Part shown: piece after piece, positions 1 to 12,200 of the stretch
Position numbering within the stretch: position 1 is the first letter of the stretch
Layout of the letters: each line of letters starts with the position of its first letter
Translations under genes and position numbers: made by a program
DNA from: Parasitella parasitica
Lineage: Eukaryota; Mucoromycota; Mucoromycetes; Mucorales; Mucoraceae
DNA length: 64,000 nucleotides
Direction of reading: 5' to 3'
NCBI GenBank assembly: GCA_025201805.1
Contig: MU619320.1
Span: 48,018 to 112,017 of the forward strand
Notes under the pieces: generated by a model
What the model was told of the DNA's origin: nothing
The model's database searches: none
What the model saw: only the letters and a program-made list of their open reading frames with translations

Positions 1-1
1 T

Positions 2-154
2 AGCAATGATACCAGCAACAGACATTTAGTAGCCAGTCATGTAGATGCTCAGACTTTGGAGGAGCTACAACGCTTAATGTATCGAATCAATACAATCGCG
101 CCAGAGACTAAAACTCAAAGAATTATATATGTCATATCTTTATACAATACATAA
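2..154 (+). CDS. 3' end of an unidentified protein (partial)
   Basis: A frame open from the window edge runs 50 codons to TAA at 152-154. The residues have a protein-like mix, including an ELQRLMYRINTIAPETK stretch, but I do not recognise a family. Its 5' part lies outside the window. It may be the last exon of a neighbouring gene or chance; the short length gives little support. Confidence 0.3.
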   Translation, partial: SNDTSNRHLVASHVDAQTLEELQRLMYRINTIAPETKTQRIIYVISLYNT

Positions 155-849
155 ATGTTATTTCCACTCAATATGTTTTATTTCGTTTGATTTAGCATTG
201 CATTATGTGGGACAGCCCGCTGCAGGCGCGAGCTGTGCACCCCCCAATTAGAACGAAGGTCGAAAAATATCACCGTAGCGAAGCGAAGGTTGATTTTTTT
301 CACCGTAGTTCGGGGGGGGGGGTGTAAAATAGCTCGTATCTCATTAAAAAAAAACCGACTTTAAAAAAATGAAAGTCGCCCTTTGGCGTTGGAACGAGCT
401 CCATTGTACTATACAGACCCCGTTCGACTCGTGTCATTTGCTTCAGTTGCATATCTATAGCACGTTATACAGGCATTAGTGTCATCCGATCAGCAATTAA
501 AACTGCATCACACAAACATCCAAGACTATTTTGAGAATAAAGTAAATGAAAGCTACTTGTTTGTTGCTGTCTGGAGAACGTCAAGTGCTCGGGATTCACT
601 CCAGTCAGCCATCCAATCATCCAGCGAAACAATTAGTCAGGTATAAGCAAGTATCGAAATATAGTCTGGAATATTAAACATCATATTTATCATGGGGTTT
701 GTGGATAAACATATCCTACTGTTATTAAGTAATTATGTACCCCTTTTATCCCCTTGGAAATTGAAATCAGGTAATAAAACTTCTTGTTGTGGATATTTTT
801 CTTTCTTTTCTCTTTTCGTTTACTATTGTCTCTGACTCAAGTGCATAGC
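155..849. other. Upstream region with repeat and one exon-like segment
   Basis: Holds the repeat at 188-338 and then an orphan exon-like block at 473-640. That block is preceded by TATACAG, followed by GTATAAG, and is open for exactly 56 codons. The AT-rich remainder just before 850 presumably carries the zinc transporter promoter. I see no other gene. Confidence 0.5.
188..338 (+). repeat. G/C-run dispersed repeat, left copy
   Basis: About 150 bp whose reverse complement recurs at 12079-12200. It starts TGATTTAGCATTG, carries GGGACAGC, a C6 run, AGAACGAAGGTCGA, CACCGTAGTT and an 11-base G run, and ends AGCTCGTA. Around 211-236 is an imperfect hairpin (ACAGCCCGC...GCGAGCTGT). This copy carries a short internal tandem duplication (CGAAGGT...CACCGTAG twice) that the other copy lacks. 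Both copies lose similarity at the same outer points, which suggests a discrete mobile unit. Confidence 0.7.
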
Positions 850-2464
850 ATGAAGATTTCTAGAGAAGTGAAAATATACTGCATGCTTGTCATCACAGGC
901 GGTTTTTTCCTAGTTGAAATTGTTATTGGATACTACGTTAGCTCATTAGCATTGGTAAGTTCAATTCTTTGCATGATCACATCATCTTGATCACTCATTG
1001 CTGAATATAGATTGCAGATTCATTTCATATGCTGAATGATTTGATTAGCATGTGTGTAGCTCTATGGGCAATCAAGGTAAGAACTCATAGATGGTTGTAA
1101 GTTCATTCGGAATCAACAAATCAGTCTTTTAGGTTGCCAAAAAAACAGAATATGATCCCAAATATTCTTATGGATGGCAAAGAGCCGAGATTCTTGGAGC
1201 ACTTATCAATGGCGTATTCTTGCTTGCATTATGTTTTACGATTTTGATTGATTCGATTGAACGATTTGTATCTCCAGAACCTGTTACTCATCCCGTCATG
1301 GTTTTGATTACTGGAGGTGCCGGCTTGGTAGCAAATCTTGTGGGTTTATTCTTGTTCCATGGTTCGTATTTCAAAACATTAGCATAGTAAACAAACACAT
1401 TTAAAATTACTTGGTTTTAAGCCCAATTCTGCTTCTTTTCTTAGAACATGGACATGGGCATGGACATGGAGGACACAGCCACAGCCACAGTCATGAACAC
1501 AATCACGATAAAGACGTTGAATCAGCTCACGAGCACAAGCACACCCATGGATCTGGTGGTGGCAACGAAGGAGGCCACCTCAACATGAGAGGAGTATGTA
1601 GCACACGGGATGTGCACATGAATGATAGCATTAACATTCTTGTATGTTATAGATATTTTTACATGTGTTAGGTGATGCCTTGGGAAATGTTGGTGTAATT
1701 GCTTCTGCCTTATTCATTTGGTTGACCCCGTTTGAATGGCGATTTTATTTTGACCCTCTTGTTAGGTAAGATTAATATAACCACCATGAAACCAACAAAA
1801 ATCTTAATTATATTCTTATATAATAGTACTTTAATCACGATTATTATTTTTATGTCGGCCATTCCATTAGGTTTGAGTTTTATGTTGCATAACAAACATG
1901 CAGTGGTTTTCTAATTCCGTACTTTTATGTATGTAGTGAGACAAACATCATTTATTCTGCTTCAAGGTGTGCCGAATAGCGTCCCCATTGGCGACGTCAA
2001 TGATGCTCTTTTGAAGGTTTGTATATACTCATGAGAAAGACAGAATGTGTTGCCTTGGTCCTGACCCTATTCACATATAGCTTGAAGGCGTTATTTCAGT
2101 TCACGAATTGCATGTCTGGCAATTAAACGATACAAAGTTGATTGCCTCGCTCCATGTCCTGTTGAAATCTCGACAAGGATACATGATATTAGCATCTGAA
2201 ATACGAAGAGTACTCCACGGCTACGGCATCCATTCCGCTACCATTCAGCCAGAGTTCATAGAAGATCAAATAGACGAGAAATATCAACCTGCCGACGACG
2301 AGTCAGACCAAGATTCAGACAGGGAAAAGTTGCATGCTCATGGCATAGAGCGTGTTTCAACAGTAAATAACTCTGTATATCAGGATAATAACACCAAAAT
2401 TAACCAAACTAGCTCTGTTGAAGTAAATCATTGCACAAATAATAATCTGCAACCTGCATACTAA
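850..2464 (+). CDS. ZRC1: CDF zinc transporter, Zrc1/Cot1 type
   Basis: Cation diffusion facilitator that by family moves zinc from the cytosol into the vacuole in exchange for protons. Exons: 850-954, 1011-1076, 1133-1361, 1445-1593, 1653-1765, 1827-1870, 1937-2016, 2081-2464, giving 389 aa; all junctions are in phase. TM2 holds SFHMLND (H41, D45) and TM5 holds LHVLGDALG (H187, D191), the expected tetrahedral Zn site. The cytosolic loop between TM4 and TM5 (about 134-165) is a His-rich (HG/HS/HE) zinc-binding stretch. The C-terminal cytosolic domain contains VHELHVWQL. The start at 850 aligns with the short N-terminus of fungal relatives. It converges with SCAP, with 236 bp between stop codons. 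Substrate (Zn, possibly Co) is from the family. Confidence 0.93.
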
Positions 2465-2564
2465 CGTTAAAACACCCAATAGGATTTGCATAGCTCATCA
2501 ACATGTTTGTTGCGATGCATTGAGGATTCTTGTTTAGAAAACACTTGTTGTCCACCCGAACAGC

Positions 2565-2640
2565 AACAACAGCAGCAACAAGAACAACCGTAAATAGATA
2601 CCAGTCCACACACACACACACGCACACGCACACACACAAA
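2565..2640. repeat. CAG/CAA-rich and (CA)n microsatellite
   Basis: A CAR-rich stretch followed by alternating CA/CG dinucleotides at about 2608-2638, in the short gap between the convergent ZRC1 and SCAP stop codons. It is probably 3'UTR sequence and would be polymorphic. Confidence 0.7.
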
Positions 2641-2700
2641 ACCAATATTTTGTATACCATTTAAACACATGTATTTGACATAGATATATATCCTGTTTTA

Positions 2701-5700
2701 TTATGTACTTGAATTCAATTCGTCTTTGTTACCAAAAATGATCACTTTAATAAAATTGCCATAATCGCAACATAAACCATGACCATCCGTCGGTACTATA
2801 CAGCGAATATTTGCAAAAGGCAGCGCATCAAGTACTTCATCGTAATCGCTTTGTTGTAAATGATTGTAATCCTCATCTTCTGTAGCAATCGAATCATTAC
2901 CGTCGTCGATATTTCTAAGTTGTATATTACATTTTGCTGTTGATTTGACGTTTTTACGTGACACGACATTTGGTTTATTAACGGCAGAACGAACTTTCCT
3001 GATGCCAAACACTTTTAGAAGCTGTTCTTTAATACCCAATACCTGCTGTTGTTGCCGAGTAGAATCTGCTTCTTCTTCGTCATCAACGTCTTGCTCCAAA
3101 TCGAATGTGATCACTGGTATCATTGCTGCATCTTCCTCGACTGGTGGGGGTTCATAGTATTGCAAAGACGTAAACCAAGCCTCCCAATCCCCATTATTCT
3201 CATCATCGTTGGTATCATCCACTATATAGCGGCGGCGGCGGCGGCGGCGACACCCTGCCAAAATCATATTATCACAAAACACTAGTCCATGACCGCCTTC
3301 TTGGCTTAGTTTCCCCATAAACGATGCACTAAATGCTTGTTCTTGATGCTGCTGCTGCTGCTGCTGCTGTCGACGACATGCATCAGGTTCTTCACCAGAA
3401 ATATTAAAACGACTAGCATTGCTACTGTGCATCCTTCTTTGCTTTGACCTAAGGTTGCCGACGGCTGCCGATATTGGTCTTGCTCTTGCATTGTACAGCG
3501 GTTGTTGGCGACGGCATTGAGCACATCCAAGTTCTTTTTCAGAGAGTGCTGTACGTTCTAGTCGCCAGACATGGACAAATCCATCCAAGGCACAGGAAGC
3601 TATAATAAACCCATTATCAACAACTGTGCTGCAGTTTGGGCACATATCATTTTCAAACTTGGGATCCCCAATGCGTGTAATCACCACCTGACTTACAGAG
3701 TCACTGTGGTCAGATTTCACTAAAGATGAGTCTGCAGATGCGTTGCTATCGTCAGATGGTGTAGATCGAGCCACTGTGCTGAACTGCAATAAGGGACCGC
3801 CTACCTCTGCTGAGGCTACCGAGTTCGTCTTCCTGACGGTGCCTCCCTGGGAAAGTGTGCATATAGCAGTACCCGTTTCCAGGTTCCACACTTGGACTGC
3901 ACCATCATTTGAACCCGTCACTAGAACACCTATACCATTGTGCAATTGCTCAGCTGCAACAGATGTGATCATGCTGCGGTAGTTTAACGTGTATAGAAGA
4001 GTCCATTGAGCAGGTGTTCTGGACCAACATCTGGTAGTGCCATCTTTGGACGCTGTGATAAAATATAAGGTGTTGGTATCGGTTGTTTGATTGTTTGGTA
4101 TCAGCTGTGCTTGAGTGATTTCGCGAGTATGTCCAGAATGAATGCATTGAGTCATATCGCCTGTTTTCAGATTCCATTCTCGCAGTTTACCGTCTCTATG
4201 AACCGATATAATGTACTTATCCAATGGCTTGAGGTCGTCTTGAGGTGCTAGAGTTGCTTTATGATCCATGTCGACGAACAAGATCCTAATAACACGATCC
4301 TGGAGAGCAGGGTTGTACAGTTGATTCTGGTTGATGTTCAATTCGCGAACTAGATGTAGCGTGTCAGCGTTCCAAACACAAATCAAGCCATACTCGAATC
4401 CAGCGACGATATAGCTTTGGCTGCGGTCAATTTGGATACATCTGGCATGAGTTAAATGTCGAATATCTTTTCTCTTGTATGGTTGCTGCTGCGACATCCA
4501 GATGTGCTGTGGGATTTGATGGTGTCTGTTCTTTTCTGCTACCGCCCAGCCATTCATACCACCACCTAGCCTCTTGAGCATATCCAATCTAGCAATCCAC
4601 TCCCCCTTTGACATGTCCCAGAGCACAATCTTCCCATCCTGCTGTCCAATAGACACCATCAAATTTCCACTAGTATGCATAGCGCGGATGTCGGCTGTAT
4701 GCATACCCATCAATGTTTCGACCGACACATTGCGCACTTTGGTTTGGTTTTGCAGTGTATTAAACCTCGATTGCAAAGAGATGGCGCCCAAATGCAGGCC
4801 ATCCTCGTTATATTCGCTCTCGACCTTCCTGATCAAAACATCTGTCTTTATATGAGTGATGGAGGACAGCATTCGCAATATACACGTAGTAATGCGTACA
4901 AACGCTTTTCGAAGAAACGGTAGCATGAATTTTTCACGGATCAAGGGTATCATCCACATCACAATGCAGATCAGCATAAAGAGGAGCACAACACTTGGTA
5001 TGTTGGTACTGTATGCAAGCAAGAGGTAGGGATGAAACAAGTCAAAGATAGAGCTCTGTCTACTACGTTGTTTCATCAACTTACGCAATGCTGCAAAGCT
5101 TTCGTCGTAGTATGACTGAAGCTGATGCACTACACGTCTCTGTTGTTGCTGTTTGTCAATTGCGAAAGAATCACTGTTGTTGGTGGGAGAGAGGATGATA
5201 ACGTGGGGTGCGTGTATTTGGAGATTTTGATTCATGTAGGTTGGATTCAGTGCTTCCCAAAACTGGGACGAGATCTTGTGCCACTGTTTTTGGCTTGATG
5301 ATAGTGCAGGTGGTGTTTGCGAGGGATTTGGTTCAGGCAAAAGGGAATTGAGCAAAAGGATTACGGTGCACAGCTGTATACCATGATTTGTTTAGTCAAA
5401 TGAGAAAATACAGAGATTGTGCAACTCACAAAAAATGCGTTGAGAGCTCTTCTAGTTTTGAATTTACTACGGCTGCTGCTTCGAAAATTTGAGGCAGGAA
5501 TTGCATTAGAGATGTCTCTTTTTTCAAATGCTTCGTTCCCAAGGTCTGCCAGCTATATACGTAAATGTGTTAGCAATTTGTTGTCACATAAGTACACCAT
5601 ATCGAATAAATAAATACTTCGGCTCGCTTGATATCGATAGACAACACCGCAATAAACAGTGTCAAGTTAAGAGTATACGCAATAACCAAAGCCAGCGACG

Positions 5701-6929
5701 TAAAGGTGCAAAATGCCTTGACATTAGGCGCCTTCAGCGCACTTCCTGTGCTCAATACTGCCAGCTCGCCAAATAGAGTAGTTGTCATGTTGATACCTAC
5801 CTGCTGTAACCCTTTTCCGAGTCTTTCTTTGATGCCGATGCCTTTATCTATCGAAACGACTGCGCCTGTCAAAAATAAAGCGTGTTCTAACGTCGCAGCA
5901 GAACACACTAGCAGCTGTAAAAACAGCGGTATGGAATGAATCGTCGTGCGAAAAAAATGGTAAAAGATGCCCGCAGTGGTAGTGTAACAGGCCACAGCCA
6001 AAAACAATGCAGTGATGCCCAATCCAGACGCTGATTTCAGCACTGTTGATTTCGAAAATTGTGCTCTGACAAGAACGAACAATCCTGCGTTGAATAGGAC
6101 AATTGTAGCCAGTTTGATGGGTGAATAGTCTGCGGGCATTAACTTTAGCTATGTAATACATCATTGGTTACACACATCCGCAAGGCTTTTGTCTACAAAT
6201 TACCTTGAATTCCAAACAATATGGTTCCACACTGAGCGAACTAGTGTACAATTCAGGAAACTGATGCAGCGTATTTTGCAATATATCGTCCCAGATTACT
6301 TGTGCTTTAGTTGTATTTTTGAGGATAAATGTCAAGATGACAGAGTCGGCAGACACAAAGTTTCCTTCATCATCCAGCGACACTTGGCCCATAGTTGCAT
6401 ATGGATGTAGCGAGAGACCAGTTGATTTTGATAGATCGTGCAAATGTCGATTTAGCGTAATATTTATATCTGCATCGTTTTCGATAGCATGCTGGTCGTA
6501 ATCCCAAGCAGCCAAAGGAGAATGCACAATACACTGACGGCGCCGGGTTGTAGCACAAACCTCTCGTAGCTTGTTGGATACAGTCAGTGTTTGATGAATA
6601 GATAGCGATGCAGCAAGTAACTCTTTGGATACCGTACTTTCCACAGTGTCCGTGATGCGTATCTGCTTTGCAACAAATGATGGATTATTCTGTGATGTCA
6701 CGGCGTCCACAGATTGCAAATGAGGAGAGTGCTGCCATAAATGAGCGTCAATGTTCGTGGAAAATGAAGTACTGTAAAAAGAACACAAGGTGGGATATGA
6801 TAGAAAACATATTGAAATCAAGGAAACGACTAAAATGTAGAACGGATGTGATGCGCTCTTGAAACCTAGAGCGTAAAAATACTTTTTCGAGAGAGAAGAG
6901 CGAAATCTTCTTAAGGCCAATAATGGCAT
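2701..6929 (-). CDS. SCAP: SCAP, SREBP cleavage-activating protein
   Basis: Membrane sterol sensor that escorts SREBP from ER to Golgi when sterol is low. Exons on the minus strand: 6929-6204, 6148-5618, 5552-5430, 5373-2701, giving 1350 aa, all in phase; human SCAP is about 1280 aa. TM1 is at about 26-50, then a luminal loop. Exon 2 (243-419) is the hydrophobic sterol-sensing domain. Residues 419-423 read ELADL, matching the MELADL motif by which animal SCAP binds COPII Sec24; the intron falls between E and LADL. A further membrane span is near 580-605. WD40 repeats follow from about 680 (IVLWD, ICVWN, REWNL, VQVWN, VHVWR), the SREBP-binding half. Poly-Gln and an Arg run encoded by a CCG repeat (3232-3252) lie between late repeats. 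ERG3, a likely target of the same pathway, is in this window. Confidence 0.93.
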
Positions 6930-7250
6930 TTCATGTAAATATTATAAATAAAAGGTGATGAATGTAAAAAACAAAGAGCTTATAGCAAAGGCATATGAAA
7001 TGTTTGTCATGCTGAAAATGTCTCAATCTCCCCACGAATTGACGTTTCTCTTTTTTTGTTTTTTTTTTTTTTGTTTTTGTGCTCCGTTGCTTAAAATAGA
7101 AATCGTCTGTGTTAGATGGACTCAACAAATGTTGTCAATAATATCCCTCCATCTTGTGAGGTATAATGTTTAAAAAAAAAAAAAACTTTTTCAACTGAAA
7201 CTGAGACAAATTTGGGTAGCCACGAATTTATTATACTATATACTTTCTAA

Positions 7251-8790
7251 TTATCCACTTCTCCCTGGCACAGCAACTAATGAGTCGTATCCAGGCAAAG
7301 ATCCTGAAAAACTATACAATCTATTTGACCGAATTGCAGTTGTGTATGATGGTACTCTAGAAAGATCAATGCCTTGCCATGGAAGTGATAAACCCCCGTC
7401 TGCCGGTGCGACAGAACCTCGTGATATTGGTGTGGAAGGTCCAGTATGATGATCCTCGTCATCCGTATCAGAAGAAGCTAGTGTTATATTAGCACCGCTG
7501 GCAGCTTCATTTGGTGCAGAAATTGCAATGGATGGCGGTAAATCACCCCTAGCAACCAGTGCTGCTACTTGCTGAGGATCATAGGGCACTGACTTCCAAG
7601 CATCTTCGTAGGCAGGTAAGGCATTTTCATCTTCCTCAGGCGATATTTCTGCGATGACTACAGGAATTGCTGCTCTCAACTCTGATTATAACGAGATTGT
7701 CAGTCGATCCTTTGAGACGATCTGCATCTTATATATATTACCTGATATGTGTCCATCTGCGTTTGTCAGTGATACAGTGAATTTCAGTTTATGCTTGATT
7801 TTGATAAGATCACAGAATGAATCTGTTTGAACCAAATGAGATGTCAAGTTTGGTACAGGTAATAGCTCGGTCTTTGTCCAAGGATCAGGACCGGAAGCAA
7901 AATTCTCGTCTCGCAAATGCTTTATCACTCTTCCTTCCATTTTTGAATGGTCCTCTGCTGATAACGTTGTATATTCCTTCAGCACACATGAAACGGACCT
8001 AACTTGCAAATCTTCTGCAATAGGCAATAGAGCAAATGTGATCGGTATTAAGCTACCCATACTATAGACTTTACTGGGTACACTAATATCGTAGCTTAAT
8101 TTATCAGTCCAGACATTGGAAATGACCAAGGATTGCGTCAATTCTAACGATGATGGCAAAAGTACACGAGATACTCGAAGCATTTTTCTATCATTGTAAT
8201 TTACTGAGAAAGTGGGCCGCTCGACTACTGCTTTCAGTCTGTAATAAACTTCGCCTAAATCATGCTCAACACTCTCGGGTAGATCGCCAGGTAAAGGTAA
8301 TTCAAAATCCCTGTAATACAAAAAAAAAAAAAAAAAAAAATTAGTATGTTTCCCGCCTTTTTCCACTCCCAGAACAAAGAAGAAGAAAAAAATCTTTACC
8401 ATTTGTAATGGCCTTCAGGTAAATGATAAGTCTTACGGTTAGAAGGTAAGAAGCTCCATTCGTGTTTAATGATGGTTTTTTCTTCCTTGTAATGACGTTG
8501 ATGAGAACCAAGCCCTACACAAAAACATAAGTTTTAACGACATGTCCCGGGCTAATCTCGAGCATTCATTGTATACTACCTTCAGTCCAGTTGACCTTGG
8601 CTCTTCCAATGAATTTTAATGTGATAGATCTAACTTTTGTAGTTTCATGGCAGTTCAGCACGACTGAGCCTCTCAACATGACACCTGCAGATTCGTCGAC
8701 GGTTCCATGCAAGATAATGTGTTCCGTTTCGATATTGATGTGAAAATCTGATGTCTGTACAAGTTGTATAGGATTCGGTAGAATGTTCAT
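7251..8790 (-). CDS. Alpha-arrestin (arrestin-related trafficking adaptor)
   Basis: Likely adaptor linking plasma-membrane cargo to a Rsp5-type ubiquitin ligase for endocytosis. Exons: 8790-8580, 8514-8400, 8310-7742, 7681-7251, giving 441 aa in phase. The N-half is an arrestin fold (VMLRGSVVLNCHET...KFIGRAKVNW; then YKEEKTIIKHEWSFLP and the PFS-type LPSSLEL block). The C-half is a second arrestin domain ending in KFTVSLTNADGH. The tail has short aromatic motifs LPAYEDAW, VPSYTTA and LPGYDS, which resemble the degenerate L/P-x-Y sites bound by WW domains; no strict PPxY was seen. Intron 2 carries a long T/A homopolymer. The cargo cannot be told from sequence. Confidence 0.85.
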
Positions 8791-9744
8791 TCTATTATAC
8801 GAAGTTGTCAGACAATTTAAAATGATAAAGAAGAAGGAAAAAATGAAGACGCATTATTATTATTATTTTTTTTTTTTTTTTCGAAAATGAAATCTGGTGC
8901 TACTCATTTTCATTGGATGTTTCGCATACCTTTTTGACATGACCGAAGAGCGTAAATGATTCACGGGCTTGTTGGTCTGATTTAATGAGCTGTAGGAGGA
9001 GGCAATCATTGCAGTTTGATGTGAATCCAAAATTAATAATATTAGAAAAATGGGGATAATGTTGGAGGAAGAAATGATAGCAAATGATTATAAATAATAT
9101 TAGTATTTGTCATGTACAAATCCTTTTAACATAAAAAGGGTAATATTTTATACTTGTTTGTATACAGGATTTTTGATGATCATTGCGGAAAGTCCGTTAT
9201 AGTTTACCCATTTCCATAAAAGAGCATTTCTTGGTCAGACGATCTTCTCACTTTTTGTTTGTTTGCTCATGAAAATCCAGTGCCAACTGACCCTTTTTAC
9301 ACTGCCCAAACAAACCTTATATCTGATAAAAAGCTGAGAGAAGAGAAACGTCTCCCTAAGAATTAAATACAATCACAGTTTTAGATTTCTATTTTACATT
9401 AAAAATGCCTCGCTGGTCTCCTTCAAATGTGTTTGGCTTAGTTTAGCAATGTTGGGCTGTATCGCCTTGCAATATAATTGGCAAATGCTATGATAAACAT
9501 TAAGAAATCGCTGCTCTTAATGATAATTTTATAGTTCTAGAATGCTATGCGAAATTACGATGCTCTAATTATTACATTTTTGATCAAATAGTCATTGTGC
9601 AGGAGCAATACAAAGTTGTTAGAATTTCATAATGTTTAAATGCTGATAAATTATTTCAGATATCGTTAGTCAATAGACAACAAATATTCAGACAGGTCTA
9701 TAGAGCTGCATAGGTGTTCAAACTAAAAAATGATTAAATTCCAA

Positions 9745-9791
9745 AACCATCAAACCATCAAACCATCAAACTATCAAACCATCAAACTTTC
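9745..9791. repeat. 8-bp tandem repeat (CCATCAAA)n
   Basis: About five and a half consecutive imperfect copies of CCATCAAA, with two substituted units (CTATCAAA, CTTTCAAA). It is a minisatellite in a gene-free region with no sign of function. Confidence 0.8.
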
Positions 9792-11255
9792 AAAATACAT
9801 GTACTAGTAAGGCATAAAGTTGTACGTATCCGTCAAATTATGCATTTACGCAATGGCAGTTTATTCCTGGATCTAAATTAAAACCAACCATTTCATTCTG
9901 TTTTCTCCTTTAATTATATGTCTTTTCAAAAATCATAGCATATTCGAGCGAATGACAATTTCTATTTTTAAAACTTCGTATTAATATTATATGTTCATCT
10001 GTTAATTCAGCATATCCAGTATCAAGAAAAGAATATACAGTTGGGACTCCTTATAACGAACGGGTTGGTGCACAATAATATAGTATAGCGAGTTATCCCC
10101 TATTCAGAATTTGATACTCTACAGTACAGTGCCTGGAATTTGAAATCTACCAGAAGCTTATGATGAAGCTTAACTTTTGTTAGTAAAATTACCCTCAACC
10201 TCAATTCTAACTTCTATTCTACTTTCTATTTTACATGTTTAGCATCAGAAAAAAATAAAAAAGAGACTTTTGATCAAGTATCAAGTATTATTGAAAGCAA
10301 TATTGGTAGGAGCGCTTCTCTGTCACTAGTAATTAGAAACTTATGAATTATTTACAAATAAGAAGGACTTATTACAGCAAAATATTGTATTCATTAATTA
10401 TCCACTTCTGCTTCCAACTCGATGAGTCACATTTGTTTTATCATATTACTATAAAGAAAGGTATACATGTAGCGTCAAAAATACTTACTTTATAAGGCTG
10501 TGTCATGTACTAGAATTGATATTGACCTGATATCATCTCCAGATAGATATTTTTTACAGCTAAAAAGCAAGAACTTTAGCTTTGTGTGCCATCTTTTGAT
10601 TGGTTTTCATAATGAAAAGTGCCCTGAAAACACCAGAAATAGTATCCATTGGGAAAAAACTATATTATATATGATTTTGGTGCAGTTTGAGCATGGTTTT
10701 TTTTTCGATGCAAAATCACGGATTTTTTCGATTTTTTCCTTGTATCCACGCATCCAAAATCATCGATTATGCATTATCCTTAATTTTGACCTCAAAAATG
10801 CAACTTTTTACTATAGCATATATCAGAGGAAAATGATCGTAAAAGACTATTCCATGATCTGAGCGACTGGAAATGGTATCTGATTAAGCAAAATTTTGAC
10901 TTTTCCCTCTTAATCTGTTTTAAAGTTTTTTCGACATAATTCCTTCCATAAGCATACGAGAATTATGAAATAATACTATCGTGTAGAGCGTCCAAAAATA
11001 CAGCTATTATCATAGACTGACAGCCGGGGTATGCATAGTATCAAAAGATGATATCTTGCCTTAAAAAAGTAATTTTGTTTTTCAATTGTACAAATCGAGT
11101 TTCTGAAAGAATTTTTCCTTCCTGATTTTGGTCGCGTTTAATCCCCGCTGGCAAAGAGAAATGTTGATTTTTTTTTGAAGAAAGCATTAGCTTTGAGAAG
11201 CCATAGCTTACTCAATTAAAAAGAAAAAAAATTGCAACCTATTTTTGTAATTTTC

Positions 11256-11456
11256 GTGCTTCTTGGCTTTCTAATGGTAGTACTTGCATGTCTGTACCTG
11301 GCCTGAAGATCTCACGCTCCGATTTTGAAAATACTTTTCTGAAAAAAAGTCAGGAAATTCGCTAGCTTCATCTGATGTCAACTTAAAAAGTACAAAAACT
11401 TGCTCTAAGCTATGCAAATATGTAATCAAAAGGTGTCTTATAGTCTAATGCATTAC
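11256..11456 (+). repeat. Diverged dispersed repeat, copy A
   Basis: Shares ordered blocks with 41550-41748: GTGCTTCTTGG, CACGCTCC, ACTTRAAAAGTACAAAAAC, then TCTTATAGTCTAATGCATT against CTTTAGACTCTATTGCATT. Spacing is similar and the intervening sequence has diverged. No protein frame spans it, so it is probably a noncoding part of an old element. Confidence 0.6.
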
Positions 11457-12078
11457 TTTTTTTGTGTTTGAGATCGCTTAACATTGTTTTCTTACCGTTT
11501 CTCTCTTTTTTCAATAACACACTGAAGCTCGCGTAGCCCAAAAAATTAATCAGGCGCCTAAAAATCTACAAAGGCACACACTTTTGAACCATTTCAATAT
11601 TATGAAAAAGATGGCACAGGTTTAACTAGCAGTTCTACTGTGCAACTGAATATATAGAACTCTGCTTGGTACTTGTCTGACAAGAACTTCGACACTAGAA
11701 GACCCCAGATCAACTGAAGTGACAAGAAAATGCCAGAGAAAAGGAAGCAATCTGCCACCAGGATAACATACCCAATTATAAAAAATTATTCGAATAGAAA
11801 TTTATGAATCCCAAAGACATATATGTGCTTATCTTCAACTTTGCTCTCCGTTTCTGAATCCAATGAAAAACTTTTGATCCAAAGTTAACAAACACAATTA
11901 CACCCGGAATCACAGATGTTTGTCAATAGAAAACCGAGCCTTTTTTAAAAACTAACTTGAGCTCAAAGATAGAATGTAGATAGCTTATTTTACAACACAT
12001 TCTCTTTGTATTTTCACTATGAATGAAACAAAGCAATTGCCCTTTTTCTCTAAATATGGAAATTCCCAATTAACAATT

Positions 12079-12200
12079 ACGAGCTTTTTTTGCACCCCCC
12101 CCCCAACTACGGTGAAAAAAATCGACCTTCGTTCTATCGGGGGGGGGGGTGCATAGCGTGTCTGCAGCGAGCTGTCCCACTCAAGACAATGCTAAATCAA
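12079..12200 (-). repeat. G/C-run dispersed repeat, right copy (inverted)
   Basis: Inverted relative to the copy at 188-338. It is read on the minus strand as TGATTTAGCATTG...GGGACAGC...C-run...CACCGTAGTT...G-run...AGCTCGTA. It lies about 290 bp downstream, in transcriptional sense, of the minus-strand Helitron helicase remnant, so it could be that element's 3' terminal region; the hairpin near the GGGACAGC end would fit. The link to the helicase is inference. Confidence 0.65.

Larger units (their letters stand above)
8791..12078. other. 3.3-kb gene-free AT-rich region with repeats
   Basis: No convincing gene on either strand. It holds an 8-bp tandem repeat (unit CCATCAAA) at about 9745-9791. 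At 10038 there is a stretch resembling a pogo/Tigger-type inverted-repeat end (CAGTTGGGACTCCTTATAA). At about 11256-11456 lies one copy of a dispersed repeat that recurs at 41550-41748. The rest looks like unrecognisable decayed sequence. Confidence 0.6.

Noticed and set aside
10038-10060. CAGTTGGGACTCCTTATAA resembling a pogo/Tigger terminal repeat
   Set aside because: No partner end, transposase or TA duplication found nearby; kept only as a remark.
10500-10862. 120-codon open frame on the plus strand in the gene-free region
   Set aside because: Begins with GTG, has an AT-driven residue mix, no splice context and no family resemblance.
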